A stretch of 64,000 nt of DNA from Epilithonimonas lactis (GCF_900110605.1 NZ_FOFI01000004.1:1-64000); one strand, 5' to 3'. Numbered from the stretch's first letter, positions 36,787 to 44,880 are shown. The notes: a model not told the origin generated them from the letters alone. Numbers and translations: made by a program.

Positions 36787-37236
36787 ATGGAAAAAGACTT
36801 TTTACAAGAATTCATACAGCAAGCCACCAAGGAAAATGAAGCAAAAATTGCTCAGGAAAAAAGAAAAAAATATTTCCAGGAATTAGGCAGAAAAGGTGGT
36901 TTTAAAACTAAAGAAAATAAAAAATTGGACAAAGTTATTTCAATCAGAATGACCAATTCCGAATATGAAACCCTCGTTCAAAAACAAGATAAATATCCGC
37001 TAAAATTGTCCACTTATATCCGGAATGTTTTGTTCGAAAAAGAACTCAAAATTAATGAGTTTCAAACAGATGAAGTATTACTCAAATATGGAAATCATTT
37101 CAAAAAAATAAGCAATCTTTTGCGAAATCGGGAATGGAATGTTTTTGAAAATAAGAAGGAAATTTTGTTAAGAATTGAAAATCTAATCGAATTGATTCAT
37201 CAATATTTATATTCAAAAATGCAGAAAGATGAATAA
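36787..37236 (+). CDS. MobC-like relaxosome accessory protein
   Basis: 149 aa. An N-terminal charged helix contains ELGRKGGFKTKENKK, then VISIRMTNSEYETL...STYIRNVLFEKEL resembles the ribbon-helix-helix region of MobC/BfmA-like proteins that assist the relaxase at oriT. It overlaps the relaxase by 8 bases. The oriT is expected in or near the 147-bp gap upstream (36640-36786), but no clear nic motif is seen. Confidence 0.75.
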   Translation: MEKDFLQEFIQQATKENEAKIAQEKRKKYFQELGRKGGFKTKENKKLDKVISIRMTNSEYETLVQKQDKYPLKLSTYIRNVLFEKELKINEFQTDEVLLKYGNHFKKISNLLRNREWNVFENKKEILLRIENLIELIHQYLYSKMQKDE

Positions 37237-38377
37237 TTCTGCAACCACAAGAGCAATCACAAAAATTGCTTTGGAATACAATGCAAACGATAAAGGAACA
37301 GCAGAAATGGTGGCTTCGAATTATCTTCTAAGCGATACTTCTGAAGGTCAGTTTAACGAAATGAAAACCGTAGCTGAAAGAAATACCAAAGTGAAGAAAT
37401 GGGCATTGACAGGCTACATTTCTCAACCGGACGAAATTGGAAGAAAATTGAAGGATGATGAATTCGCAGAAATCGCCACCAAAGCTTTAGAAAAAATTGG
37501 TGTGACAAATAAAAATCAGTACCGATTGGATATTCACAACAGCACGAAACATAAGCATATTCACTTTGTCGTCAATAGAATTGATATTTCGGGAAAGTGC
37601 ACTCTGAAAGCACACGATATCGGAAAGAGATTTGGTGAAGCTGTCAGAGAAGTCTGCAAAGAAAAAGGACTGTTGACCGATGTTGAAATTGGAATTCAGA
37701 AAAAAGCTGAGATGCTGAAAAGCTTGACCGAAGCCATTAGGTCAGAAGATAATTTTGATGATCTCATCTCAGAAATGAAGAAAAAAGGTTACGAAATTCA
37801 ATTGTCTTCAAATGTCAAAGATGGGATTTCGGGAATGCGAATTGTGATGGAAAAAGACAAAAATTTTCAAACCGAAAGGATCTATAAAGCTGGTTACAAG
37901 TTATCTGAGATCTCTAATCAATTGAAAATTTCTGAAATAAAATCTGTATTTGAAATAAAAAAAGCGATCAGGGCAGCGCAAAAACACGCTGACAATGTAA
38001 AGGAATTTCGGGAAAATCTACAACAAAAGGGATTTTCAGTAAAGATCCAATACAAAGGAGAATTTAAAGCCGGTCAAAAAAATGAAATTCGAGATTTCTG
38101 GATAAATAAAATTGATGATCGTCAAGAGAAAAACGGATTCTTTTTTCGGAAAAATGTCGGATTCTCTCTGTCGGCAATAGATACTGATCTTGATACTACG
38201 ATAAAATCATTGAATCAAAATAGTGTTATAAATGATGCAAGTAATCATCTGAGATCAGAAACAAATGAAAGCTTAATAGAAATTGCAGGCGGTTTACTAG
38301 GTGACTTTCTTAATCCAACCTATGTTTCTCAGCACGAAGATGAACTCTGGAAAAAGAAGCGAAAATTAAGACGATAA
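37229..38377 (+). CDS. Relaxase/mobilization nuclease
   Basis: 382 aa. The three-His metal motif of MobA/VirD2-type relaxases is seen in HNSTKHKHIHFVVNRID (about 102-118), followed by a helical domain. It nicks the element at oriT and pilots one strand into a conjugation channel supplied in trans. Coupling to the MobC-like gene is typical. Confidence 0.87.
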   Translation: MNNSATTRAITKIALEYNANDKGTAEMVASNYLLSDTSEGQFNEMKTVAERNTKVKKWALTGYISQPDEIGRKLKDDEFAEIATKALEKIGVTNKNQYRLDIHNSTKHKHIHFVVNRIDISGKCTLKAHDIGKRFGEAVREVCKEKGLLTDVEIGIQKKAEMLKSLTEAIRSEDNFDDLISEMKKKGYEIQLSSNVKDGISGMRIVMEKDKNFQTERIYKAGYKLSEISNQLKISEIKSVFEIKKAIRAAQKHADNVKEFRENLQQKGFSVKIQYKGEFKAGQKNEIRDFWINKIDDRQEKNGFFFRKNVGFSLSAIDTDLDTTIKSLNQNSVINDASNHLRSETNESLIEIAGGLLGDFLNPTYVSQHEDELWKKKRKLRR

Positions 38378-38400
38378 TCAGAAATTTAAAAAAAATCAAT

Positions 38401-38967
38401 ATGGAAAATGAAAATCAAGAATCTAAAAGTAACGGGATGGAGCTTTTGGAAAATGTTGTAAAATCAAATGAAAGAAATATTGCTTCAAATTTGGAGAATA
38501 AGGAATCTAATGCTGAAGTTAAAGCCAATATTAAAGATTTGGTATTCGCAATTGGTCAACTGCAATTAGACTTTGAAGCCGTAAAAGAAATTCCCAACAA
38601 AATAGAAATAGTCCTTTCACAAGAAACCAGCGATTTTTATGAGGATTTTTATAAGAAAATGAAAATGAAGGAGAAGTTTACATGGAGTGGATTAGGAGTT
38701 TTTATCTTAGGGATTTTCACTTTTATGCTTTCCATCACTTTCGCCACCAATTGGTACAAAGAAAGCATCAAAGCCAAAAGTGAACTACGCCAAGATATTT
38801 TAAAAGAAATTGCTAATGAAGGAAAAAATATCTACGATGAAAAAGAGATTAAAATCTTGAACGAAAATACTCAAGTAATGCAATTGTGGATCAAGAATAA
38901 TCCTAAAAAAGCAGAAGATTTCCTGAGGTTTAAAGATGGGTATGAAGCGAGTATGAAATCAAAATAA
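38401..38967 (+). CDS. Coiled-coil protein with one TM helix
   Basis: 188 aa. An N-terminal acidic helical region, a TM helix at about 98-118 (GLGVFILGIFTFMLSITFA) and a C-terminal helical region. It follows the relaxase by 23 bases, as the third gene of the mob operon in related Bacteroidota elements. Probably helps link the relaxosome to the membrane, but that is inference. Confidence 0.65.
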   Translation: MENENQESKSNGMELLENVVKSNERNIASNLENKESNAEVKANIKDLVFAIGQLQLDFEAVKEIPNKIEIVLSQETSDFYEDFYKKMKMKEKFTWSGLGVFILGIFTFMLSITFATNWYKESIKAKSELRQDILKEIANEGKNIYDEKEIKILNENTQVMQLWIKNNPKKAEDFLRFKDGYEASMKSK

Positions 38968-39053
38968 ATTAATAAAAAGTGGATAACGAATCCAAATAAA
39001 TCTCAAGAGATATAGTTCTAAAAATGCTGATTCTTTCAAAAAAAGCAAAATAG

Positions 39054-39100
39054 TGAGCCGATTAAAAACGCTAATCGGCTCATATTTTTTAGTATATTTG
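39054..39100 (+). promoter_or_regulatory. Inverted-repeat operator and -7 element of Fic gene
   Basis: TGAGCCGATTA (39054-39064) is an exact inverted match to TAATCGGCTCA (39072-39082). A perfect -7 element TATATTTG lies at 39093-39100. GAGCC and CAGCTC words recur at 39100 and 39121, just before the ATG. The repeat covers the -33 region, so a repressor site is likely; the T6 after it could also let it terminate the mob operon. Confidence 0.6.
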
Positions 39101-39126
39101 AGCCAAATAAATTATTTAATCAGCTC

Positions 39127-40230
39127 ATGGAATATATTTGGCAATCAGAAGATTTCCCGACATTCGTATTTAATAAGCCAGAAATCGTTCCGCTGATTCA
39201 ACAGTTTGCGCACGATTTGGGCGAAATATCTGGAATTGTGATGGGCTTTTCTGAAGAAAATAAACGAGATTTATTTTCTGAAATTATGCTTTCTGAAGCA
39301 CTAAAAACATCAGAAATTGAAGGCGAATATTTTAGTCGGGAAGATGTGATGTCCTCACTGAAAGCCAATTTAGGCATCAAAGATTACCATCAAAGCAACC
39401 GGAACAAAAAGGCAAATGCCATTGCGCATTTGATGATAGAAGTTCAAAACAGCTATCACAAGCCAATTTCCGAAAAAATACTTTTGGACTGGCACCATAT
39501 CTTGATGGATAATGAAAAAGGAATTAATGCAGGACAATTTCGAACAGGAATAGAGCCTATGCAAGTGGTCTCTGGTAAATTTGGTGATTTCGTCATCCAT
39601 TATGAAGCACCACCTTCTGAGGATTTGCCACTGATGGTACCGCAATTTTTGAAATGGTATAATGACTTTGAAATGAACGACATTGGGAAAATCGGAGAAG
39701 GTGTCGTGCTTTCGGCATTAGCGCATCTATATTTTGAGACGCTGCATCCTTTTGAAGATGGAAATGGGAGAATAGGACGTGCTTTAGCGGAAAAAGCTTT
39801 GTCCGAGAAACTTGAAACACCTGTTTTTATTAGCATTTCAAAATCTATTGAAAAGGACAAAAACCGTTACTACGAAGAATTAAAGCGAGCTCAGCGAAAT
39901 CTTGACGTAAACAGCTGGATGCTTTATTTTTGCTCAATATTGCAGGATGCTTTACTCGATTCTAAAAATCAAGCACTTTTTACTTTGAAGAAAACTTTGT
40001 TTTTCGATCAATTTAAAAGCCAACTTAATGAAAGAGAATTGAAGGCTATTCAGAAAATGACAGAAATGGGAGAAAATTCTTTTGTTGGCGGAATGAATGC
40101 GAAAAAGTATATGTCTATCAACAAAATTTCTAAAGCTACTGCAACCAGAGATTTACAACATCTTTCCGAAATTGGAGTTTTTCTAAAATCGGGTGGTGGC
40201 CGTTCCATTTCTTATCAATTGAATTTGTAA
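39127..40230 (+). CDS. Fic family protein (DUF4172/Fic/winged helix)
   Basis: 367 aa. A DUF4172-like N-terminal region contains the inhibitory motif T61-SEIEG (TxxxEG, E65). The Fic domain has the full HPFEDGNGRIGR motif (H207). A C-terminal winged HTH follows (about 305-365, YMSINKISKATATRDLQHLSEIGVF). It probably AMPylates a protein target and may repress its own promoter through the inverted repeat at 39054-39082. Together with the gene at 36, this window holds two Fic proteins of different architecture. Confidence 0.9.
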   Translation: MEYIWQSEDFPTFVFNKPEIVPLIQQFAHDLGEISGIVMGFSEENKRDLFSEIMLSEALKTSEIEGEYFSREDVMSSLKANLGIKDYHQSNRNKKANAIAHLMIEVQNSYHKPISEKILLDWHHILMDNEKGINAGQFRTGIEPMQVVSGKFGDFVIHYEAPPSEDLPLMVPQFLKWYNDFEMNDIGKIGEGVVLSALAHLYFETLHPFEDGNGRIGRALAEKALSEKLETPVFISISKSIEKDKNRYYEELKRAQRNLDVNSWMLYFCSILQDALLDSKNQALFTLKKTLFFDQFKSQLNERELKAIQKMTEMGENSFVGGMNAKKYMSINKISKATATRDLQHLSEIGVFLKSGGGRSISYQLNL

Positions 40231-40417
40231 ATAATCAAGTGTTATTTCGGGATGTTCGTTATGTCAATCAAAATAGATGTTTTTGTATGAAATAGCAATC
40301 ATTCGTATTATTAAACCACAGATAAACCTTCCGAAGTTCAAACAACTGTTACAGCAAATAGGAAAAAATTATAAGCTCGCAAGAAGGTGAGTAAGACTCA
40401 CAGACTTACAGGTTTTT

Positions 40418-40575
40418 GAAAGAACAGACATTGGATGTTCAACACTTTAGTGCTAAAGTTTTGGTGAAAAAAGAAACCCACGCCATTGTATATACCAGAA
40501 ATTATTTAGTTTCCAGTATTTAGTGAGTGTTCAAAACCTCACCCTACGGGTTTACAAGCACCCTCATTTTTTTAG
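40418..40575 (-). ncRNA. Candidate guide RNA for dead Cas12f-like protein
   Basis: Directly after the Cas12f-like stop codon the minus strand can fold into successive hairpins: ACCC-GTA-GGGT (40551-40541); GTGAG/CTCAC (40542-40523); a 10-bp stem ATACTGGAAA (40519-40510) / TTTCTGGTAT (40501-40492) containing two G-U pairs that are only possible in a minus-strand transcript; and CTTTAGCACTAAAG (40458-40445). TGTTGAAC follows, after which ~19 bases from 40436 downward could be the guide. The TTGAACA word also occurs in the second hairpin. Scaffold length and position, 3' of the effector gene on its strand, fit omegaRNA/Cas12f guide RNAs. The guide boundary is a guess. Confidence 0.5.
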
Positions 40576-41670
40576 CTATCCGATAATCAATTCGATACCG
40601 GCTTTTTCTGCTTTGTATTTTATTTTGGTCTGCAATTCATAATAGCTCCAGTTGCGAAGTACAAACTCTTGTTCTTTTGCAATCCCTATTTTGTCTTCCT
40701 GATCTTTAAGAATGAGCGTTCCCGCCTGTTGCCGGATGCAGAAATCAATCAGCTGCCGACTGTAAAGATGAAGATGATGACTCACAAAACGGTTTTCCAG
40801 ATTCTCAGTTTTGTGCAGTGCCTTCTGTTTCCGTTTGGTTCCGTGTCCGGAACGGGAATAAGCGACTCCGGCTCGAATCCTTTTATTACTGGCCTGGATC
40901 GCCAGTCTGCGGTAGAGGAATTCCTCTTTCGAGCCAATATTCATTCGCGCATTGTTGGCTTTTACCACGATCGGATGTTCCAGAGACAAAGAAGCTTCAG
41001 CAATGATTTCAGGTTTTAAAAGGTGGTCTTCTTTTTCAAATTCAAATACGGCAAGCCAATAGATTTTTCCACCTTTCAGTTGGATTTGCGATGTGCAAAC
41101 CTTGATCTCTTTTCTTAATAGGCGTTCCATTATCAACCGCTTATCTGAGAAGTCTTTTCCTAAATACGTTTTAACAGGAATCGCGAACATATTGAAGCAA
41201 AATGCTTTCTTTTCGACATCATATCTCATTTTAGTAGTGCATTTAACAGGAAGCGGAATTGGAATATCTTTCTTAAAGTTTCGCAACGATTTTGATCCCT
41301 GCCAGTAATCTACTTTGTTTTTGGAAAAGGTTGATTGAATCGTATTGTTCAGACTTCCCAAAATGTCAGTAGGAATCTCTCCTTTGAAGCGATCAAAAAC
41401 CATACGTGCAGTTGTGTGTGTTTTTGATCTTGTAAATATTCCCATTTCATCTTTCTTTACATCCGCTAGTTTGTATTGGACATCTTCTGTGAGGTAAAAG
41501 AAATCTTTGATCATTTCCTGAACATATAGATGAGAAACAATTAAATTAGCTGCCCGGAAACAGCGGTTTTGATACCGATAGAGTTTTTCCCACATCTCTT
41601 TTTGTTCATTTGCAGGAAGATCGATCAGCAGCTGAATTCTTCGGGTCAATGTCATCGTGGATTTTTCCAT
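40576..41670 (-). CDS. Nuclease-dead Cas12f/TnpB-like protein
   Basis: 364 aa from ATG 41670 (MEKSTMTLTRR). A start at 41772 would overlap the sigma gene by 100 bp; 41670 gives a TGA-A-ATG junction. The C-terminal half follows the TnpB/Cas12f layout, with a RuvC-II-like GTLILKDQ and the family ending NWSYYELQTKIKYKAEKAGIELII. Catalytic residues are gone: the RuvC-I region reads ASLSLEHPIVV where GxDxG is expected, the RuvC-II acid is K322, and the protein stops at G364 before the zinc ribbon and RuvC-III Asp. So RNA-guided binding without cleavage is predicted. The N-terminal half has the basic/aromatic helical character of the REC/WED part. It is co-transcribed with an ECF sigma factor. Confidence 0.75.
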   Translation of the reverse strand: MEKSTMTLTRRIQLLIDLPANEQKEMWEKLYRYQNRCFRAANLIVSHLYVQEMIKDFFYLTEDVQYKLADVKKDEMGIFTRSKTHTTARMVFDRFKGEIPTDILGSLNNTIQSTFSKNKVDYWQGSKSLRNFKKDIPIPLPVKCTTKMRYDVEKKAFCFNMFAIPVKTYLGKDFSDKRLIMERLLRKEIKVCTSQIQLKGGKIYWLAVFEFEKEDHLLKPEIIAEASLSLEHPIVVKANNARMNIGSKEEFLYRRLAIQASNKRIRAGVAYSRSGHGTKRKQKALHKTENLENRFVSHHLHLYSRQLIDFCIRQQAGTLILKDQEDKIGIAKEQEFVLRNWSYYELQTKIKYKAEKAGIELIIG

Positions 41671-41671
41671 T

Positions 41672-42493
41672 TCAAAGAGGTATTTCAGAAGTGTTTTGAT
41701 TTTGTAAATGTTGATATGCATACAGAAATTCCCGATGGACTTCTTTTTCCGGTAGTTTGAGCTCTTGTGCAATCAGCGCAAACGAAGATTTGTGTTCAAA
41801 CCGTCTTTTGATGATCTCGAGCTGCTGGCTACTGAGTTGTTCTGACTTCTCTTTTTTAAGTGAAGGTTTTTCCTCCGGATGCTCAAACGAGGTGACTTTA
41901 AGAATTTTCCGAAGCTCATCTATGGCTTTGCTTACCTCCGTGCTGATTCCTGTCACGCTGCTTCCCATAGCCTCCGCGATGGGTTTGTACTGGAATCCAT
42001 ATTCAAGGCAAAGTTCTATCAGGTGTTTTCTTTTGGAATTCAGAACGGGTAACACCTTTGTGATTTCATCGAATTTATTTTGATCGGATTCCTGGCTATG
42101 TAAATACTCTTTATCTTTCAAGGGATCGTAACCTGCAAGATATTCCTGATAATTCTCAAAACTGTCAAGAGATGCCATAAGTCGGGTGAATTTATTTCTG
42201 GGCGCAGTTACATAGGCGATGCAATCCCTCTTCATCACAAAGCGTAGAAAGCCTGTAATGTGATCAGGCGATTCAATGGTGTCGCGGTGCAGCCACAGTT
42301 TGAGGAAGGTATCCTGAACAATCGTGTCCACTACGAAATCATCTTTCAACACCTGCCCTCCGACCCAGAAAAGAAGTCTTTTGTAGCGCAGATGAATGTG
42401 TTCCAGAGCGATCGGGTTGCCCTTTTTCAGCAGTTCATATAACTGAAGATTGGTCAACTTTCGGGGCAAAGAGTTTGTTCTTTTCATAAGCAA
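41672..42493 (-). CDS. ECF sigma factor linked to dead Cas12f
   Basis: 273 aa. Sigma-2 lies at about 23-95 (ALEHIHLRYKRLLFWVGGQ...DTIVQDTFLKLWLHRD...ITGFLRFVMKRDCIAY). Sigma-4 lies at about 140-197 (LPVLNSKRKHLIELCLEYGFQYKPIAEAMGSSVTGISTEVSKAIDELRKIL). A further ~75-residue C-terminal region holds a third HTH-like unit (LSSQQLEIIKRRFEHKSSFALIAQELKLPEKEVHREF), which typical ECF factors of ~190 aa lack. No anti-sigma gene is adjacent. One base separates it from the Cas12f-like gene. A dead RNA-guided protein plus sigma factor predicts guide-directed recruitment of RNA polymerase. Confidence 0.82.
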   Translation of the reverse strand: MLMKRTNSLPRKLTNLQLYELLKKGNPIALEHIHLRYKRLLFWVGGQVLKDDFVVDTIVQDTFLKLWLHRDTIESPDHITGFLRFVMKRDCIAYVTAPRNKFTRLMASLDSFENYQEYLAGYDPLKDKEYLHSQESDQNKFDEITKVLPVLNSKRKHLIELCLEYGFQYKPIAEAMGSSVTGISTEVSKAIDELRKILKVTSFEHPEEKPSLKKEKSEQLSSQQLEIIKRRFEHKSSFALIAQELKLPEKEVHREFLYAYQHLQNQNTSEIPL

Positions 42494-42503
42494 TCTGTAT
42501 TAG

Positions 42504-42511
42504 CAAAATTA
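42504..42511 (-). promoter_or_regulatory. -7 element of sigma/dCas12f operon
   Basis: TAATTTTG on the minus strand is a perfect TAnnTTTG match 10 bases upstream of the sigma ATG at 42493. The leader would be only a few bases, so translation may start near-leaderless or at the second Met (42487). Confidence 0.5.
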
Positions 42512-42626
42512 TTGCTGGAAGGAACTGCTTATATCTGTTAAGAAGAATTCTACTTACATCTGAACCTTATTTCTTTTAGTTTAGCACAAAAGAAAAAGCG
42601 TGGAACTCAACTTACCGACTAGTGGT

Positions 42627-42715
42627 ACTGGCATACCAAGCAACGATAAGCGAGCCCACGCCGAAGTCGTGGGCACATTTACTTATCAACTCGTTGCTTT
42701 TTGAAAAGTGCCAGT
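42627..42715. ncRNA. Four-tier hairpin, possible structured RNA
   Basis: Nested perfect stems: ACTGGCA (42627-42633)/TGCCAGT (42709-42715); AAGCAACGA (42638-42646)/TCGTTGCTT (42691-42699); TAAG (42647-42650)/CTTA (42682-42685); GCCCACG (42654-42660)/CGTGGGC (42668-42674). All pairs are Watson-Crick, so the strand is undecided. It is the main content of the 375-bp gap between the divergent sigma and HTH genes. On the plus strand TAGTTTAG (42575-42582) is a near -7 element and a T7 run ends at 42756. It could be a second RNA of the Cas12f-like system or an unrelated RNA. Confidence 0.5.
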
Positions 42716-42814
42716 TTTCCAATCGAGAATCTAAGCAATAGCTTCTATGTTTTTTTGAACTATCGCAAAATTACATCCTTGTAACTTGTCTTACAAATAT
42801 AATAAAAATAATTT

Positions 42815-42842
42815 AATTACGGTCGTTCGACCGTAATTTTTT
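42815..42842. promoter_or_regulatory. Palindromic operator or terminator before HTH gene
   Basis: AATTACGGTCG and CGACCGTAATT form a perfect 11-bp inverted repeat with a two-base centre, then a run of six Ts. It is centred ~42 bp before the HTH start. As an operator it would be a dimer site for the HTH protein; as a terminator it would end a plus-strand RNA from the 42.6-kb hairpin. Confidence 0.6.
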
Positions 42843-42867
42843 AATAACAAAATATTTCTTTTGTTAT

Positions 42868-43101
42868 ATGATTGACATTAACGAGAAAGTTTGCTCTTAT
42901 ATAACTATAAACTGGCTAATTCCGTGGCTTAAAGAAAATAAGTCGCAGAACTCGTTTGCTAAAAATCACGATGTTGAAGAAAGTACTATACGAAAAATAA
43001 AAAGTGATAATACTTATAGAATTCCAGTTGAAACACTTTACAGGATTTGCAAAGCGAGAAAAATAACTCTTGAAGAATTTTTTAAACTTATAAATGAATA
43101 A
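42868..43101 (+). CDS. Small HTH (XRE-like) regulator
   Basis: 77 aa. A lambda-repressor-like fold is suggested by SQNSFAKNHDVEESTIRKIKSDNTYRIPVETLYRICKARKITLEEFF. It lies between the palindrome at 42815-42838 and the type I R-M genes, as control proteins of restriction systems often do. It probably regulates itself, the hsd genes, or both. Confidence 0.8.
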   Translation: MIDINEKVCSYITINWLIPWLKENKSQNSFAKNHDVEESTIRKIKSDNTYRIPVETLYRICKARKITLEEFFKLINE

Positions 43102-43128
43102 AATACCGACGAGAGTTGGTATTTTTTT
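43102..43128 (+). terminator. Terminator after HTH gene
   Basis: AATACCGAC (43102-43110) pairs with GTTGGTATT (43115-43123) around GAGA and is followed by at least seven Ts. The hsd genes therefore need a separate promoter in 43129-43314. Confidence 0.8.
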
Positions 43129-43314
43129 ATAAGAAAATGTGTGGGTGTTTTATATAATCCTTTACCAAGGATGTATCTTCAATTACAACCAGCAGAGTGT
43201 TTTTTGAGATAGAAATGCAAAAAAATAATCAATATGCGGATTCCCGTTTTTTCTTTTGTTGTCCTTTAGTTATATTTAACGATTAATTAAAATAACCTGA
43301 TCAGAAAAGATATA

Positions 43315-44880
43315 ATGGCAACGAAAACAGCTGCAAAAACAAAAAGCACAGAAGAAATCCTTTGGGATTCCGCAAATAAATTACGTGGTTCTGTAGAACC
43401 TTCAGAATACAAGCATGTTGTACTGAGTTTAATCTTCTTAAAATTTGCGAGTGATAAATTCATCAAACGTAGAGAAGAATTGATTGCAGAAGGTAAACAA
43501 GCCTTCTTAGATATTCCCGAATTTTATCAGGCGGAAAACGTGTTTTATCTTCCTGAAGAATCCCGTTGGACTTTCATTATGGAAAATGCCAAGCAGGAAA
43601 ATATCACATTGATAGTAGATTCCGCCCTGAAAACCATTGAACGTACCAACAAATCTCTGGAAGGTGCGTTACCCGATAATTATTTTTCCCGTCTTGGACT
43701 GGATCAATCTAAATTCTCTGCTTTGTTGGATACCATTAACAATATTGATACCCTGAAAGATGAAGCCCACGATATTGTAGGACGTGTGTACGAATATTTC
43801 CTGAGCAAATTTGCCATTGCTGAAGGGAAAGGAAAAGGAGAATTTTATACCCCGAAATCGATTGTTAATCTGATTGCAGAAATGATAGAGCCTTACAAAG
43901 GGAAAATCTATGATCCTTCCTGTGGTTCAGGTGGTATGTTTGTACAGTCGCTGAAGTTTATTGAGAAGCATAAAGGAAACAAAAAAGATATTTCTATCTA
44001 CGGTCAGGAGCTTACCAATACCACCTACAAATTGGCTAAGATGAACCTCGCCATCCGTGGAATTTCTTCTAATCTGGGGAACAAAGCGGCAGATACTTTT
44101 GGCGACGACCAGCACAAAGATCTGAAAGCCGACTACATCATGGCAAACCCGCCTTTTAATTTAAAAGACTGGCGTGCAGAAAACGAACTGACTACCGACC
44201 CAAGATGGGCAGGTTATGAAGTACCCCCAAAATCCAATGCCAACTATGCGTGGATTCTGAATATGATTTCTAAACTCTCTCAGAATGGCGTTGCCGGATT
44301 TATCTTGGCCAACGGTGCTTTGAGTGGCGGTGGCGAAGAATATAAAATAAGGAAACAGATTATCGAAAATGATTTGGTGGAAGCCGTTGTGATTTTACCT
44401 CAAAGTATGTTTTATTCTACCGATATTTCGGTAACACTCTGGATTCTGAACCGCAATAAAAATGAGCGAACTTTTGAAGTGAACGATGGTGTAAAAAATT
44501 ACCGTAACCGAAAAGGCGAAGTGCTGTTTATGGATCTGCGACAGAAAGGAGAACCATTTGAAAAGAAATTTATTCAGTTTGGCGAAGAAGAGATTACGGC
44601 TATTGCTACCCATTATCATAACTGGCAACAGCAAGACTGGAAAGTAACCTATCAGGATATTCCTGAATATTCTTACAGTGCGACTCTGGAAGACATCCGC
44701 AATAAAGATTATTCTTTAGTACCCAGTAAATATATTGAATTCGTCAACCGTGATGAAAGTCTGGATTATAACGAGCAGATGCAAAGTTTGCAGACAGATT
44801 TGAAAGATTTATTTGAACAGGAAAACCAATTGAAAAATGAAGTTTATAATGTTTTTAAAACTTTAGGTTATGAGTTATAG
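43315..44880 (+). CDS. hsdM: Type I restriction-modification methyltransferase subunit
   Basis: 521 aa. The HsdM N-terminal helical domain (about 8-140) precedes the N6-adenine methylase domain, with SAM motif I YDPSCGSGGMFVQS (about 200-215) and catalytic NPPF in IMANPPFNLKDW (about 280). It methylates adenine in the site chosen by HsdS. It overlaps hsdS by 11 bases. Confidence 0.96.
   Translation: MATKTAAKTKSTEEILWDSANKLRGSVEPSEYKHVVLSLIFLKFASDKFIKRREELIAEGKQAFLDIPEFYQAENVFYLPEESRWTFIMENAKQENITLIVDSALKTIERTNKSLEGALPDNYFSRLGLDQSKFSALLDTINNIDTLKDEAHDIVGRVYEYFLSKFAIAEGKGKGEFYTPKSIVNLIAEMIEPYKGKIYDPSCGSGGMFVQSLKFIEKHKGNKKDISIYGQELTNTTYKLAKMNLAIRGISSNLGNKAADTFGDDQHKDLKADYIMANPPFNLKDWRAENELTTDPRWAGYEVPPKSNANYAWILNMISKLSQNGVAGFILANGALSGGGEEYKIRKQIIENDLVEAVVILPQSMFYSTDISVTLWILNRNKNERTFEVNDGVKNYRNRKGEVLFMDLRQKGEPFEKKFIQFGEEEITAIATHYHNWQQQDWKVTYQDIPEYSYSATLEDIRNKDYSLVPSKYIEFVNRDESLDYNEQMQSLQTDLKDLFEQENQLKNEVYNVFKTLGYEL

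Noticed and set aside
40576-41772. An active TnpB transposon nuclease starting at 41772
   Set aside because: The start at 41772 overlaps the sigma gene by 100 bp, the RuvC acids are absent, the zinc ribbon is missing, and no tnpA or transposon ends are seen.
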